In this document: positions 1-8,061 of the stretch, one piece after another | How the letters are laid out: each line of letters opens with the position of its first letter | Position numbering within the stretch: the stretch's first letter is position 1 | Source: Pseudoalteromonas phenolica | Lineage (GTDB): Bacteria; Pseudomonadota; Gammaproteobacteria; Enterobacterales; Alteromonadaceae | DNA: 64,000 nucleotides | NCBI RefSeq assembly: GCF_005886345.1 | Contig: NZ_PNEC01000001.1 | Location: forward strand, 62,001 to 126,000 | Reading direction: 5' to 3' | The notes under the pieces: generated by a model | Told to the model about the DNA's origin: nothing | The model's input: the letters and a program-made list of their open reading frames with translations, nothing else | Databases searched by the model: none | Program-made: the position numbers and the translations under genes

Positions 1-2312
1 TGTGCCTGTAACTCTGTAGGTGCGGGTAAAGCTTGATTACGACGGTTTATGTAGCGAATATTCAGCTCTGCATTACTCCACTCAATTAACGCATTTTTTG
101 CCTGAGATTCAGCGGTGGCGCGGATCACAAAGTAATATGGGGTTTGTGTTTGATGTAAGCGCGCCAGCTCTTTCAAGCTGTAGCTGTCAAACATAAAGTC
201 GTGTGCGGTGCGCTCTTTAAGCTGGGCGTTACTCACTTCATAGCCGATATATTCGATTTTCTGGCGCTGTTTAACGTGTTTAAAGTCAACGTCTTTTAAC
301 TCCACCAGCTCCACGGTAAACCGAACGTCTTTGCTCGATGGCAGTGAGTTTTGGCTGTACAAGGTTAAGCAAGCTTGGGTAAACACGGTTTTTTCTGGCT
401 CTAACTCGTGTTGATGCTCAAACGCCATTTGCCCGTAGACGATTTCACCTTGGTCGTCGAAACCTGAACATAAACTATCAACAATCACTTTCTCTTGGTA
501 AATGGTATTACAGCTGTTTGGCGTCAGCTTTAAGCTTTGTTCTGGTAGTTGATAGACCAACTCTAAATTTGGGCGATAATGTAAGCCACTACCAAATGGC
601 CCATAACCTATGTCGAATTGCATGACTTGCGAGTCATTACCTAGTGGCAAATTGGTTGGCCCTTGCAAGCGTAAGATCAGTTTTTGATCGTCTAACAACT
701 GAGAGATCAAATCTCGCTCTACACCATTAAACGACCATTTAAGCCAAATACCTTGGGTCATTTTATCAGACTCAATCGTTTGTCCAAGCGTATGCAAAGC
801 GGGTGCTTCACAAATGGCATTGTAGTCATAGATATTATCAATTTGATTTGGATCGAGCACCGATATCGACCATTCACCATACTTTTCTATTTTCGCGTTC
901 ACCCGATTCATCGGATATAAGAAAAACTCTGCCCGGTCGATATGTGAGCCTTCTGGAATATTCGCCAAATCAAATACCACTACTCCAACGCTCGTACCGC
1001 GTTTTTTATCGACACCAATAAACATCGAGTTATAACCAAAGCGTTCGCGAGATTTTTGCTGATAGTTAGCACTTAAATACCCAACTTGCTCTTTGGCTGG
1101 GAATAAAGTGCGGCTACATTGATGCTCGGCCAATAAGGTTTTTAAACGCAGCTCTGGGCTAAACGGCGATTTAATTTTAGTGACTTTATCCACCGCACGA
1201 ATGTTGTAAAAATAAAACTGTCCGCTTTCTAGTTGTGTATCGGTGAACGACAATGATTTGGTAATTGCCACTAAGTTGGCTTCATTACAGGGGCTTTTAT
1301 TATGTTCAGCACGGTACAATTCAAAATAAATATCTTCGCGCTGTTCATATTCCCACTCAAGCTCTACGCTATCGTGACCCACCTGTTTAATGGTGAAGTC
1401 AGGTACTCTTGCAGGCGCAAGGTTTGAGTAGTTAATGGCTTCACCCAATGCATAGGCAACCGCTGGGATATTCTCGGCCACACTCTGCGCCATATTCTTC
1501 ATATAATCAGGAATATTTCGGGTACCTACCTCAACGACTGTGGCAATAATCCCCTTGCGATAATAATACTCGCGACCGCTGCCCTGGATCAGCTGTGCAG
1601 GTGGCTTGCCACGATGAATGCCATACTGACGTCCCGTGACCTTTTTAATCTCATTATTCATGTTGGCACACAACACATTTAAATCTGTGCCTTCAATCTC
1701 AACTTCGTGATTAAACTTATGGGCCGGAAAGAACACATTTCCTTGTGAATGGTAGTCAAGGGCAATACAAATATTGCTGCGCTTTTCGACGAAGTCACGA
1801 ATGGCGCAGGTTTCAGGCTCTGAAAATGCATGTGGACCACCATAAGTGTTCGACTGCGTATTGCTGTTACGCATGAATTTAGCATCAAAGTTGCGGTTAA
1901 GATCCACCCCAAAAGTGCCATCACCATTATTGCGGCGATTCTTACGCCAAAATGAAAAGTGATTCCGCGAGTATTCAAAGCCGTCAGGGTTTAGGCAGGG
2001 CACCATATACAGCGTGTTCCGTGTTAACGCTGTTTGTAACTTAGGGTTAAAGCGATAGTTGTCTATGACATACTGAATAAACTTGATCGCTAACTCATTC
2101 CCTATCCACTCCCGTGCGTGAATGGTGCCCGTATACAATAACGCGGGTTTGTCATCCGCATAGGTGACATCTAATGACAAAGTAACCAGCATAATGGGCC
2201 TGCCCTCCCAGGTTTCACCGATACTTTGTAGACGGATTAAATGCGGATGTTCACTCATCGCTTTTTGTAAAAAGTCGATGGTATCTTGATACGACGCGTA
2301 TTGTATTTTCAT
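1..2312 (-). CDS. M14-family zinc carboxypeptidase, multidomain (partial, runs off left edge)
   Basis: I translated this frame by hand; it is open from the ATG at 2312 to the edge, about 770 residues with no stop seen. Residues 1-300 form an M14 catalytic domain. Zinc ligands are H65 and E68 (in IHAREW) and H188 (LDYHSQG). LNRN at 138-141 carries the substrate-binding Asn/Arg, and E261 (VVEVGT) is the catalytic glutamate. After about residue 300 there is a fibronectin-III-like stretch, then beta-rich sequence resembling carbohydrate-binding or DNRLRE-type domains. No signal peptide is visible, which is unusual for a secreted-type architecture. The gene starts 12 nt after the upstream ATP-grasp gene with a GGAAG ribosome site, so it is the third gene of that operon. 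M14 enzymes remove C-terminal residues; some act on side-chain or gamma-linked peptides. The substrate here is unknown. Confidence 0.85.
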   Translation of the reverse strand, partial: MKIQYASYQDTIDFLQKAMSEHPHLIRLQSIGETWEGRPIMLVTLSLDVTYADDKPALLYTGTIHAREWIGNELAIKFIQYVIDNYRFNPKLQTALTRNTLYMVPCLNPDGFEYSRNHFSFWRKNRRNNGDGTFGVDLNRNFDAKFMRNSNTQSNTYGGPHAFSEPETCAIRDFVEKRSNICIALDYHSQGNVFFPAHKFNHEVEIEGTDLNVLCANMNNEIKKVTGRQYGIHRGKPPAQLIQGSGREYYYRKGIIATVVEVGTRNIPDYMKNMAQSVAENIPAVAYALGEAINYSNLAPARVPDFTIKQVGHDSVELEWEYEQREDIYFELYRAEHNKSPCNEANLVAITKSLSFTDTQLESGQFYFYNIRAVDKVTKIKSPFSPELRLKTLLAEHQCSRTLFPAKEQVGYLSANYQQKSRERFGYNSMFIGVDKKRGTSVGVVVFDLANIPEGSHIDRAEFFLYPMNRVNAKIEKYGEWSISVLDPNQIDNIYDYNAICEAPALHTLGQTIESDKMTQGIWLKWSFNGVERDLISQLLDDQKLILRLQGPTNLPLGNDSQVMQFDIGYGPFGSGLHYRPNLELVYQLPEQSLKLTPNSCNTIYQEKVIVDSLCSGFDDQGEIVYGQMAFEHQHELEPEKTVFTQACLTLYSQNSLPSSKDVRFTVELVELKDVDFKHVKQRQKIEYIGYEVSNAQLKERTAHDFMFDSYSLKELARLHQTQTPYYFVIRATAESQAKNALIEWSNAELNIRYINRRNQALPAPTELQA

Positions 2313-2324
2313 GCCTACTTCCCG

Positions 2325-3698
2325 TTATGCTTTTGTAAAGGCGTGCCAGTGATCGACGATTTTCTCTAGCTTTTTCGCTTTGAGATTTTTTACAACACAC
2401 AGCTGCTCAGGCTCAGTATTTAAGGCCTCAACTACACCAGTAGCCCCAAACGTCGACAAAATGTCATCAATCATCTTGTCGCCCACGCCTTTTACTTCGC
2501 CCAGCATGGCGCGAATTTGTGACTCATCAAATGCCACACTCGGTAAATCGGTTTCAGACATGACTTCATCACTGCCTGGCACAGGTTGCATGGCTGACGC
2601 TGGCACCACTTTGGCAGGCAGTTTAAAGTTATCTTGTAGATTCCAGATTTCACTCGGCCACTCTTCACCCGCGCGGTACTGGGTATCAAAGATTGGATAT
2701 CTTTGCTCTGTCATATCGGTAAATAATTCGCCGCAGTCTTGGCTTGGGGTATATTTAGAGAAACCAATATGGCGCATAGTACGAAGAAAACGTGCATCGA
2801 TTTTGCCCAGCTCTTCCCAGTTATAAATAGGAATATTTGGTTTGCGAAAACGCCCTTCGCCTAATAGCCACATCAAGTACTGGCCTATCCAATCTCGGAT
2901 ATAAGGGAAGGCTGCAAACGCCGTCGCACACTCTAAAATTCGCAGCTTGCCATCTTTGCCTAGCGCAATATCACAAGCCCAATACTCTGCATTTGCCGCT
3001 TTTGAAGTCTTGGTCGCTAAATCAAGCACTGACTTTGGAATACCTTGGTAATCCATGCTACCGCCCTGACTGGTATTAGTGAGCCACTCTCCTTCTGGCG
3101 GTCGACGCCAGAATGCACAAACTGGTTTGTGACCAATCAGCATGACGCGAATATCGGCTTCCATCGGCACAAAATCTTGTACGTACACTGGGTAATAACG
3201 CTTTTCACTCAACAGGCTCTGCGCTTCTTCATAGCTATCTACCTTATGGACAAAGTAACCACCATAATTAGATGGGCCGTAAGAACGTTTGATGATCTTC
3301 GGATAAGTCGCCGAGGCAAGATAAGACTGCGCCTTTTCAGGAATATAGAAAATTTCAGTATGCGGGATAGGTAAGTCGTACTTACGACAAAAATGCGTGA
3401 CATTTTCTTTTGATTTATTAGAAAACTGACTATCTAGTGACGGTAAAAAACGCACATTGGGTAGAGCACGGGCAATGTCACGAAATGTCTCATACGCTGT
3501 AGCTGGAATATTACCAATTAACACATCGATTTTTTTACGCTTCACTTCTGCAATAAAGCGGGCTTTGTCATTGCCCCAATGATAGGTCACTTGCTCAATT
3601 TTATCGGGCCAACCTTTAAAGTTAGATTTATCAAAAAAGCGCAGTACATAGTCTAAATAAAGCAGACCGATTTTTGGCAGTGAGGTTTTCTTCGTCAT
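2325..3698 (-). CDS. ATP-grasp ligase-like protein with C-terminal helix-hairpin-helix domain
   Basis: This 457-residue protein has a RimK-like ATP-grasp core at about residues 95-285. Visible elements are K137 in the IIKRSYG nucleotide strand, the VQDFVPMEADIRVMLIG segment (173-189), the TNTSQGGS loop (207-214) and D243. The usual metal-binding E-x-N is replaced by E256-C257-A258, so either metal binding differs or activity is altered. A linker (about 285-385) leads to a C-terminal helix-hairpin-helix-like unit (390-452) containing GEVKGVGDKMIDDIL. Such units usually bind DNA or mediate protein contacts, and the pairing with ATP-grasp is uncommon. It lies 3 nt after the first ATP-grasp gene. 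Known relatives form amide bonds between a carboxylate and an amine; the substrate here cannot be read from sequence. Confidence 0.85.
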   Translation of the reverse strand: MTKKTSLPKIGLLYLDYVLRFFDKSNFKGWPDKIEQVTYHWGNDKARFIAEVKRKKIDVLIGNIPATAYETFRDIARALPNVRFLPSLDSQFSNKSKENVTHFCRKYDLPIPHTEIFYIPEKAQSYLASATYPKIIKRSYGPSNYGGYFVHKVDSYEEAQSLLSEKRYYPVYVQDFVPMEADIRVMLIGHKPVCAFWRRPPEGEWLTNTSQGGSMDYQGIPKSVLDLATKTSKAANAEYWACDIALGKDGKLRILECATAFAAFPYIRDWIGQYLMWLLGEGRFRKPNIPIYNWEELGKIDARFLRTMRHIGFSKYTPSQDCGELFTDMTEQRYPIFDTQYRAGEEWPSEIWNLQDNFKLPAKVVPASAMQPVPGSDEVMSETDLPSVAFDESQIRAMLGEVKGVGDKMIDDILSTFGATGVVEALNTEPEQLCVVKNLKAKKLEKIVDHWHAFTKA

Positions 3699-3701
3699 GA
3701 T

Positions 3702-4637
3702 TTAAGCCACCTTGGCAGATTGCAGTGAAAGTTTGCGTTGTACAGTTTTGTCTATCAGCTCGACCATCGCCGAGATTTTGCTCTGATTAAAGTTAATCCC
3801 CAGCGCTTCTTGTTCGGGCGTGGCAAAGGCAGGAATAGTATTCACTTCAAGCACCACATATTCTTCTCGTTCTCGGTCGTAAATAAGGTCAACACCAGCG
3901 ATCTCTAACCCGAGTGTTTCTGTGGCTTTAACTGCAATATCAACCACTTCATCACTTGGCTCGCGCACGAATACAGAGCCACCGCTGGTGATGTTGGTTT
4001 TCCAATCGTCTTTTGGTGCCTTACGGCCATAACAGCCCACACATTTGCCATCAACAATATCAATGCGGTAGTCAGTGTTGTCATAATTGATAAAGCGCTC
4101 TACGTAGAAATAACGTAAGTCGGTGCGGCTTAAAAATGGCATTAGCATGTCGAGCGCTTGCTCAGAATCAATTTTTACTATGCCAACGCCACCCCAGCCG
4201 TCGGTTGGTTTGTAAACCAGCTTGCCGCCAAAGTCGCGGATCGCTGACTTTAAGCCGTCCATGTCGTTCTTGTGACATAAACGGTAATCTGGCGTTACGA
4301 TGCCTTGCGAGCTAAGTAAGTGAGAGGTTCTGAATTTGTCTTCAGCAATTGAGAAAGCGTTGTAATTATTCAGCGTCGGAATGGTTTCGCTCAATGTTTG
4401 ATATAAGTAAAGCTGATACTGAGTTTGCTGCCCGGCGTTATAGCTTAAAAACGTATCTAACTTTTCCATCGCGATGCCATTACACATGATTGAGCCGCCT
4501 TGCGCTCTGGCATCTCTTAAATTTAATCCTGTTGAGGTTTGAATGCCTCGCTCAGCCAAAGCGTGAACTAGTTTTTGCTCGATGGCTTTACCGCCACCAT
4601 TTTCGTACATCCAAATGCCTACATGAGGTGCTGTCAC
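3702..4637 (-). CDS. RimK-like ATP-grasp ligase
   Basis: The 311-residue protein is a complete ATP-grasp ligase of the RimK/glutathione-synthetase type. The pre-ATP-grasp region covers about residues 1-95. The ATP-binding strand contains K143 (LVYKPTDGWGGVGI), followed by the TNITSGG loop (214-220), D250 and the intact metal motif E264-V-N266. RimK-type enzymes ligate amino acids, often glutamate, to a peptide or small-molecule carboxylate through an acyl-phosphate. It is first in an operon with a second ATP-grasp protein and an M14 carboxypeptidase, and divergent from an M20 peptidase. The AAGGAGCAC site upstream of the ATG supports the start. The substrate is unknown. It is not the ribosomal S6-modifying RimK by context, since rpsF lies 26 kb away. 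Confidence 0.88.
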   Translation of the reverse strand: MTAPHVGIWMYENGGGKAIEQKLVHALAERGIQTSTGLNLRDARAQGGSIMCNGIAMEKLDTFLSYNAGQQTQYQLYLYQTLSETIPTLNNYNAFSIAEDKFRTSHLLSSQGIVTPDYRLCHKNDMDGLKSAIRDFGGKLVYKPTDGWGGVGIVKIDSEQALDMLMPFLSRTDLRYFYVERFINYDNTDYRIDIVDGKCVGCYGRKAPKDDWKTNITSGGSVFVREPSDEVVDIAVKATETLGLEIAGVDLIYDREREEYVVLEVNTIPAFATPEQEALGINFNQSKISAMVELIDKTVQRKLSLQSAKVA

Positions 4638-4826
4638 AATGTGCTCCTTGTGTGAAAAAACGGGTATAGCTCAAAAGGGTTATTTGCGCTGTTGGCCGCA
4701 ATTTAAACGGATCAAGATGACACTTTTTTGACCAATTGCAGCGAACAAAATTTGTTCATAAAACATTCACCTCCTTGAAACATAGTGTCGAGAAACTGGC
4801 GGCAATTAAATACAGGGAAATCCGTT
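4638..4826. promoter_or_regulatory. Divergent intergenic region between the ATP-grasp operon and the M20 peptidase gene
   Basis: About 190 bases separate the two divergent start codons. Both transcripts must begin here, so co-regulation is possible. It is AT-rich. I could not identify a convincing sigma-70 pair or operator by eye. Confidence 0.4.
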
Positions 4827-5963
4827 ATGACACAGATAGATTTTGCAGAGTTAGCAACCCTTATTCGTTGTAATTCTCACAGTAAAAACAAAGCAGGGAT
4901 TGATGAACATGGCGAGCAAATGATAGCGCTGCTTGCGCCTTTGGGTTTTGCTATGACCCGTTACCAAAGAGAAAATATTGGTGACCACTTGCTTTTCCAT
5001 ACCCCTAAAAGAGCGGGCAAAAAAGTCTTGTTACTCGGCCATCTAGATACCGTGTTTCCGCCAAATACCTTTACCGAGTTTAAGCAAGATGACGACTGGG
5101 TGTATGGCCCTGGTGTGTGCGATATGAAAGGCGGTAACTTTGTCGCCCTGAATGCACTTCGCAATTTAAGAGCGGAATTTGGCCCACTCTACAACATCGA
5201 TTTTTTATTGGTCAGTGATGAAGAAACTGGCAGCGATGACAGTAAATATTTAACTGCAAAGCTCGCCAAAGACTATGACGCATGTTTGGTATTTGAAGCG
5301 GCGGGTAAAGATCACGAAGTCGTTATAGGAAGAAAAGGCATTGCCACGTTCGATATTGAAATAATTGGCAAAGCTGCCCATGCCGGTAATCATTATGCCG
5401 ATGGCATCGATGCCAACTATGCGCTGGCAAATATGCTCACTGAGATGACCGCTCTGACCGATTTAAAAAAAGGCAGTACCGTGAATGTCGGTAAAATTTC
5501 AGGCGGTTTAAGCACCAATACCATTTCACCAAAAGCCAATATGATGGTCGAAGCCCGTTTTAAAACTTTAAAAGAGCAACAGCGATTACTCAAAGGCATA
5601 GAAAATATCTGTTTCGCCGTGGAAATCACCGGTGTGCAAATTAACGTGAACGGTGGCTTACAACGCGGTGTGATGAGCCCTGATGCACTACAACAGCAGC
5701 TTCTTGATGAGATTACCATGATCTTAGATGAGCCGCTAAAAACCGAACAACGCGGTGGTGTGTCAGATGCGAACGTAATCAGCGCAGCAGGTGTGCCAAC
5801 CTTAGATGGATTTGGCCCTTATGGTGACGGCGACCACACCATTCACGAGCGCGCATTAAAAAGCAGTTTTGAGTTGCGAATAAAGCAAGTGACACAGATA
5901 TTGTCAGCATTGTGTTATCAAGCTGACAATGAAGAATCTAAACAAGATGCGCTCGAAGTTTAA
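4827..5963 (+). CDS. M20-family zinc peptidase (glutamate carboxypeptidase-like)
   Basis: This 378-residue protein carries M20 signatures: LLGHLDTVFP (metal His and catalytic Asp), GPGVCDMKGG (bridging Asp), VSDEETGS (general-base Glu and metal Glu), a lid/dimerisation domain in the middle, and a C-terminal DGDHTIHE segment with the last metal His. It resembles carboxypeptidase G2 and related amidohydrolases that remove C-terminal glutamate or other residues. The ATG at 4827 is preferred over an in-frame upstream start at 4785 because AGGGA lies just before it and the family begins near here. No signal peptide is seen, so it is cytoplasmic. It is divergent from the ATP-grasp/M14 operon, suggesting turnover or processing of the ligase product; that link is inference. 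Confidence 0.88.
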   Translation: MTQIDFAELATLIRCNSHSKNKAGIDEHGEQMIALLAPLGFAMTRYQRENIGDHLLFHTPKRAGKKVLLLGHLDTVFPPNTFTEFKQDDDWVYGPGVCDMKGGNFVALNALRNLRAEFGPLYNIDFLLVSDEETGSDDSKYLTAKLAKDYDACLVFEAAGKDHEVVIGRKGIATFDIEIIGKAAHAGNHYADGIDANYALANMLTEMTALTDLKKGSTVNVGKISGGLSTNTISPKANMMVEARFKTLKEQQRLLKGIENICFAVEITGVQINVNGGLQRGVMSPDALQQQLLDEITMILDEPLKTEQRGGVSDANVISAAGVPTLDGFGPYGDGDHTIHERALKSSFELRIKQVTQILSALCYQADNEESKQDALEV

Positions 5964-6158
5964 AAATATTCATACTTTAGACTATCTAAACGAAAATATA
6001 GCTTTTACAGGCTAGTTATTGAACATTTTTCAAACAAACATCGATTTCACGCTTGCTTAGCTGTGAGTTTAAATTTCTTCAATTTAATTTGACTGATTTT
6101 TGTGCAAGTTTTGTTGTGCTTATTTACCGATAAGTACAACAAATATAAGGAGCATAAA

Positions 6159-6320
6159 ATGAAATTAAATAAGATTAAGAAGCAACAACTTAAAAACTTA
6201 AGTCAGAGTAAGATGAATAACGAGCAAACAGCAGCAGTTGCAGGTGGTACTTACACTAACCCAGCGCTTAGCTGCATGTCTTGCTTAACTGACTGCCCAC
6301 TTTATAAGTGCAATGTGTAA
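6159..6320 (+). CDS. Putative RiPP/bacteriocin-like precursor peptide with double-glycine leader
   Basis: The peptide is 53 residues. Residues 1-30 form a Lys/Asn/Gln-rich leader with the L-K-N-L-S pattern and end in VAGG (27-30), as in double-glycine leaders cut by C39 peptidase-transporters and in class I lanthipeptide-type precursors. The 23-residue core (31-53) has cysteines at 39, 42, 46 and 51 and Ser/Thr at 31, 33, 38, 41 and 44. The ATG at 6159 has AAGGAG six bases upstream, so it is preferred to the in-frame start at 6102. No lanthionine synthetase, radical SAM enzyme or C39 transporter lies in this window. The modifying and export genes, if any, must be elsewhere. The function is not known. 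Confidence 0.7.
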   Translation: MKLNKIKKQQLKNLSQSKMNNEQTAAVAGGTYTNPALSCMSCLTDCPLYKCNV

Positions 6321-6344
6321 GCATTAGGATAATATTTAGTGAGC

Positions 6345-6375
6345 AATAACTGCCAATAGCTTATTGGCAGTTATT
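6345..6375. terminator. Bidirectional terminator between the leader peptide gene and mutM
   Basis: A perfect 14-bp inverted repeat (arms 6345-6358 and 6362-6375, 3-nt loop) lies between the convergent peptide gene and mutM. Its outer ends are AT-rich, so it can serve both strands. Confidence 0.75.
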
Positions 6376-6380
6376 AACTT

Positions 6381-7190
6381 CTAGTTCTGACACTTAGGGC
6401 AATACACGGTACTTCGCTGGCCTAAGCGAATTTCTTTCAGTATGGTTTTACAGGTCACACACTCTTCGCCTTTACGTCCATAAACCAGTAATTGCTGGGC
6501 AAAATAACCCGGTTTACCGTCAGACTGTGCGAAGTCTTTCAGTGTTGTGCCGCCTTGGGTGATTGCCGCAGCGAGTGTGTCTTTGATGATTGGCGTGAGC
6601 AGTTTATAGCGCTTTAACGATACCTTGCCCGCTTCGCGTTTTGGATGAATACCCGCTTTGAACAGCGATTCGTTGGCGTAAATATTACCGACGCCCACAA
6701 CCACATGGTTATCCATAATAAATTGCTTTATAGGCACCTTCTTGTTGCGCGAACACTTAAACAAATGCTCGGCAGTGAATTCATCGGTAAGTGGCTCAGG
6801 CCCAAGCTTTGCAAACAACGCATGAGATTCATTCGGTGCTTGCCATAAACACGCACCAAAACGACGGGCATCGTTTAGACGTAACGCTTTGCCATTATCG
6901 AAGTGGATCTCAACGTGATCATGTTTTTTTAGCGGCTCACTGATTGGCACAATACGCAAATGTCCCGACATACCCAAGTGTAAAATCACACTGCCAATAT
7001 CAGTATCGAGCATTAAGTATTTTGCTCTACGGCGCACACTGTTGATCGTCAGCCCTTCAATGTCTTTCACTTCATCTGGCACAGGCCAACGCAAGCTTGC
7101 ATTGTGTACCAATACTTTACTGACTGTTTGTTTTTCAATGTGTGGGCTAATGCCTAAACGGCTGACTTCGACTTCTGGTAATTCAGGCAT
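6381..7190 (-). CDS. mutM: Formamidopyrimidine-DNA glycosylase / AP lyase
   Basis: MutM removes 8-oxoguanine and formamidopyrimidines from DNA and nicks the abasic site by beta,delta-elimination. The protein begins MPELPEVE: after Met removal Pro2 is the Schiff-base nucleophile and Glu3 is catalytic. Lys57 (RRAKYLM) matches the conserved lysine. The C-terminal zinc finger has C244, C247, C264 and C267, with R259 at the DNA-binding tip. Length (269) is normal. It is convergent with the leader peptide gene across a terminator and lies 38 nt after a membrane-anchored hypothetical gene, perhaps in one transcript. Confidence 0.97.
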   Translation of the reverse strand: MPELPEVEVSRLGISPHIEKQTVSKVLVHNASLRWPVPDEVKDIEGLTINSVRRRAKYLMLDTDIGSVILHLGMSGHLRIVPISEPLKKHDHVEIHFDNGKALRLNDARRFGACLWQAPNESHALFAKLGPEPLTDEFTAEHLFKCSRNKKVPIKQFIMDNHVVVGVGNIYANESLFKAGIHPKREAGKVSLKRYKLLTPIIKDTLAAAITQGGTTLKDFAQSDGKPGYFAQQLLVYGRKGEECVTCKTILKEIRLGQRSTVYCPKCQN

Positions 7191-7228
7191 GAGGTTCTCT
7201 AATGTCTATTTCTTTAAATATGTTGAGA

Positions 7229-7717
7229 TTATTGTGTGGTTGCTTGCGTTAAATTAAGCGGCTCAAACAGTTGATACGCTAGCTCTGATTCTAAGATCAG
7301 CCAAGATTGCTGCTGCTTATCAAAAATATAGTATTGCTCGGCGTCTTGATAGAGTTGAAAACTCCAAGGTAACTCTTCACCAGCTAACCAAAACTGTGCC
7401 ACACTGACGGCTTGGCTGCTCGGCAAAGAAATATCTGTCAGCTCTAACTCAACTTGTTGCCATGCATCAATCAACAAAGGCAGTTGGTTCGGGTTTACTT
7501 GCCACGGCCCTTCACTACGCCAAGCTGTGCCAATGCGCTCAATTTTGTAGCCAGGAAAAGCCAATGTCAGTACAAATGTTTGTTCGGGTAAGAGTCGTTG
7601 AGGGCCTGACACTTGCTCATTCGGGTTGAGCTTATGATGCAGACCATTTAAAAAAAAGATCATGATCAGCATGGCGAAGATCACCACGTTATTCCATGCT
7701 TTACGACTTAATCCCAT
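7229..7717 (-). CDS. Hypothetical single-pass membrane protein
   Basis: I do not recognise this 162-residue protein. It has one N-terminal hydrophobic helix (about residues 9-27) after a short positive segment, which suggests an inner-membrane anchor with the remaining 130 or so residues in the periplasm. The soluble part is rich in aromatic residues, Gln and Leu and contains no cysteine pair or obvious motif. It lies immediately upstream of mutM on the same strand, so the two may be co-transcribed. Confidence 0.7.
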   Translation of the reverse strand: MGLSRKAWNNVVIFAMLIMIFFLNGLHHKLNPNEQVSGPQRLLPEQTFVLTLAFPGYKIERIGTAWRSEGPWQVNPNQLPLLIDAWQQVELELTDISLPSSQAVSVAQFWLAGEELPWSFQLYQDAEQYYIFDKQQQSWLILESELAYQLFEPLNLTQATTQ

Positions 7718-8061
7718 GCGTTTGCCTCTAAGACTTTATTTTGCACCAATTTTATTCATTGATGGATCTAATTAACAGTACTAACATACTTACTGCCTGC
7801 TTGTTTATGACCTCATAACTTGACGATTTCCGAATACTGGACCGGATCAAGTACTTCAATAATTGATCATATATTGAATATAATTGGTATCAATAAATAT
7901 AAGTTTTGCAGTGTATCGGAAAACGTCTTCACTGTGGAGCATGCTAATAACCTGTTTTGCGCCCGTTAGGCTTAGATTTAGGTCTAAAAATGCATCGACT
8001 TGCTATTAAACTGTCGTGATTGTTTGCTAGAATATCGCGCAAAATTTAAGGAGTTCCGTCC
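7718..8061. promoter_or_regulatory. Intergenic region upstream of ppaC with candidate -10 element
   Basis: This 344-base gap separates two divergent genes. A TAGAAT -10-like hexamer at 8028-8033 lies about 30 bases before the ppaC start, with a weak TTAAAC -35 (8006-8011) 16 bases upstream. AAGGAG at 8048-8053 is a strong ribosome site. The rest is AT-rich and I see no gene or repeat in it. Confidence 0.4.

Noticed and set aside
1679..1978. Minus-strand 99-codon frame within the first 2.3 kb
   Set aside because: It lies inside the M14 carboxypeptidase gene in another frame. The M14 frame carries full catalytic motifs, so this one is a shadow.
2380..2826. Long plus-strand reading frame opposite the ATP-grasp-HhH gene
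   Set aside because: It has no ribosome site or recognisable domain and is antisense to a strong, well-conserved gene; it is a frame shadow.
6159..6320. Peptide as a graspetide substrate of the neighbouring ATP-grasp enzymes
   Set aside because: Graspetide cores are rich in Asp/Glu with Thr/Ser/Lys acceptors and have characteristic leader motifs. This core has one Asp and no such motif, so the link is not claimed.
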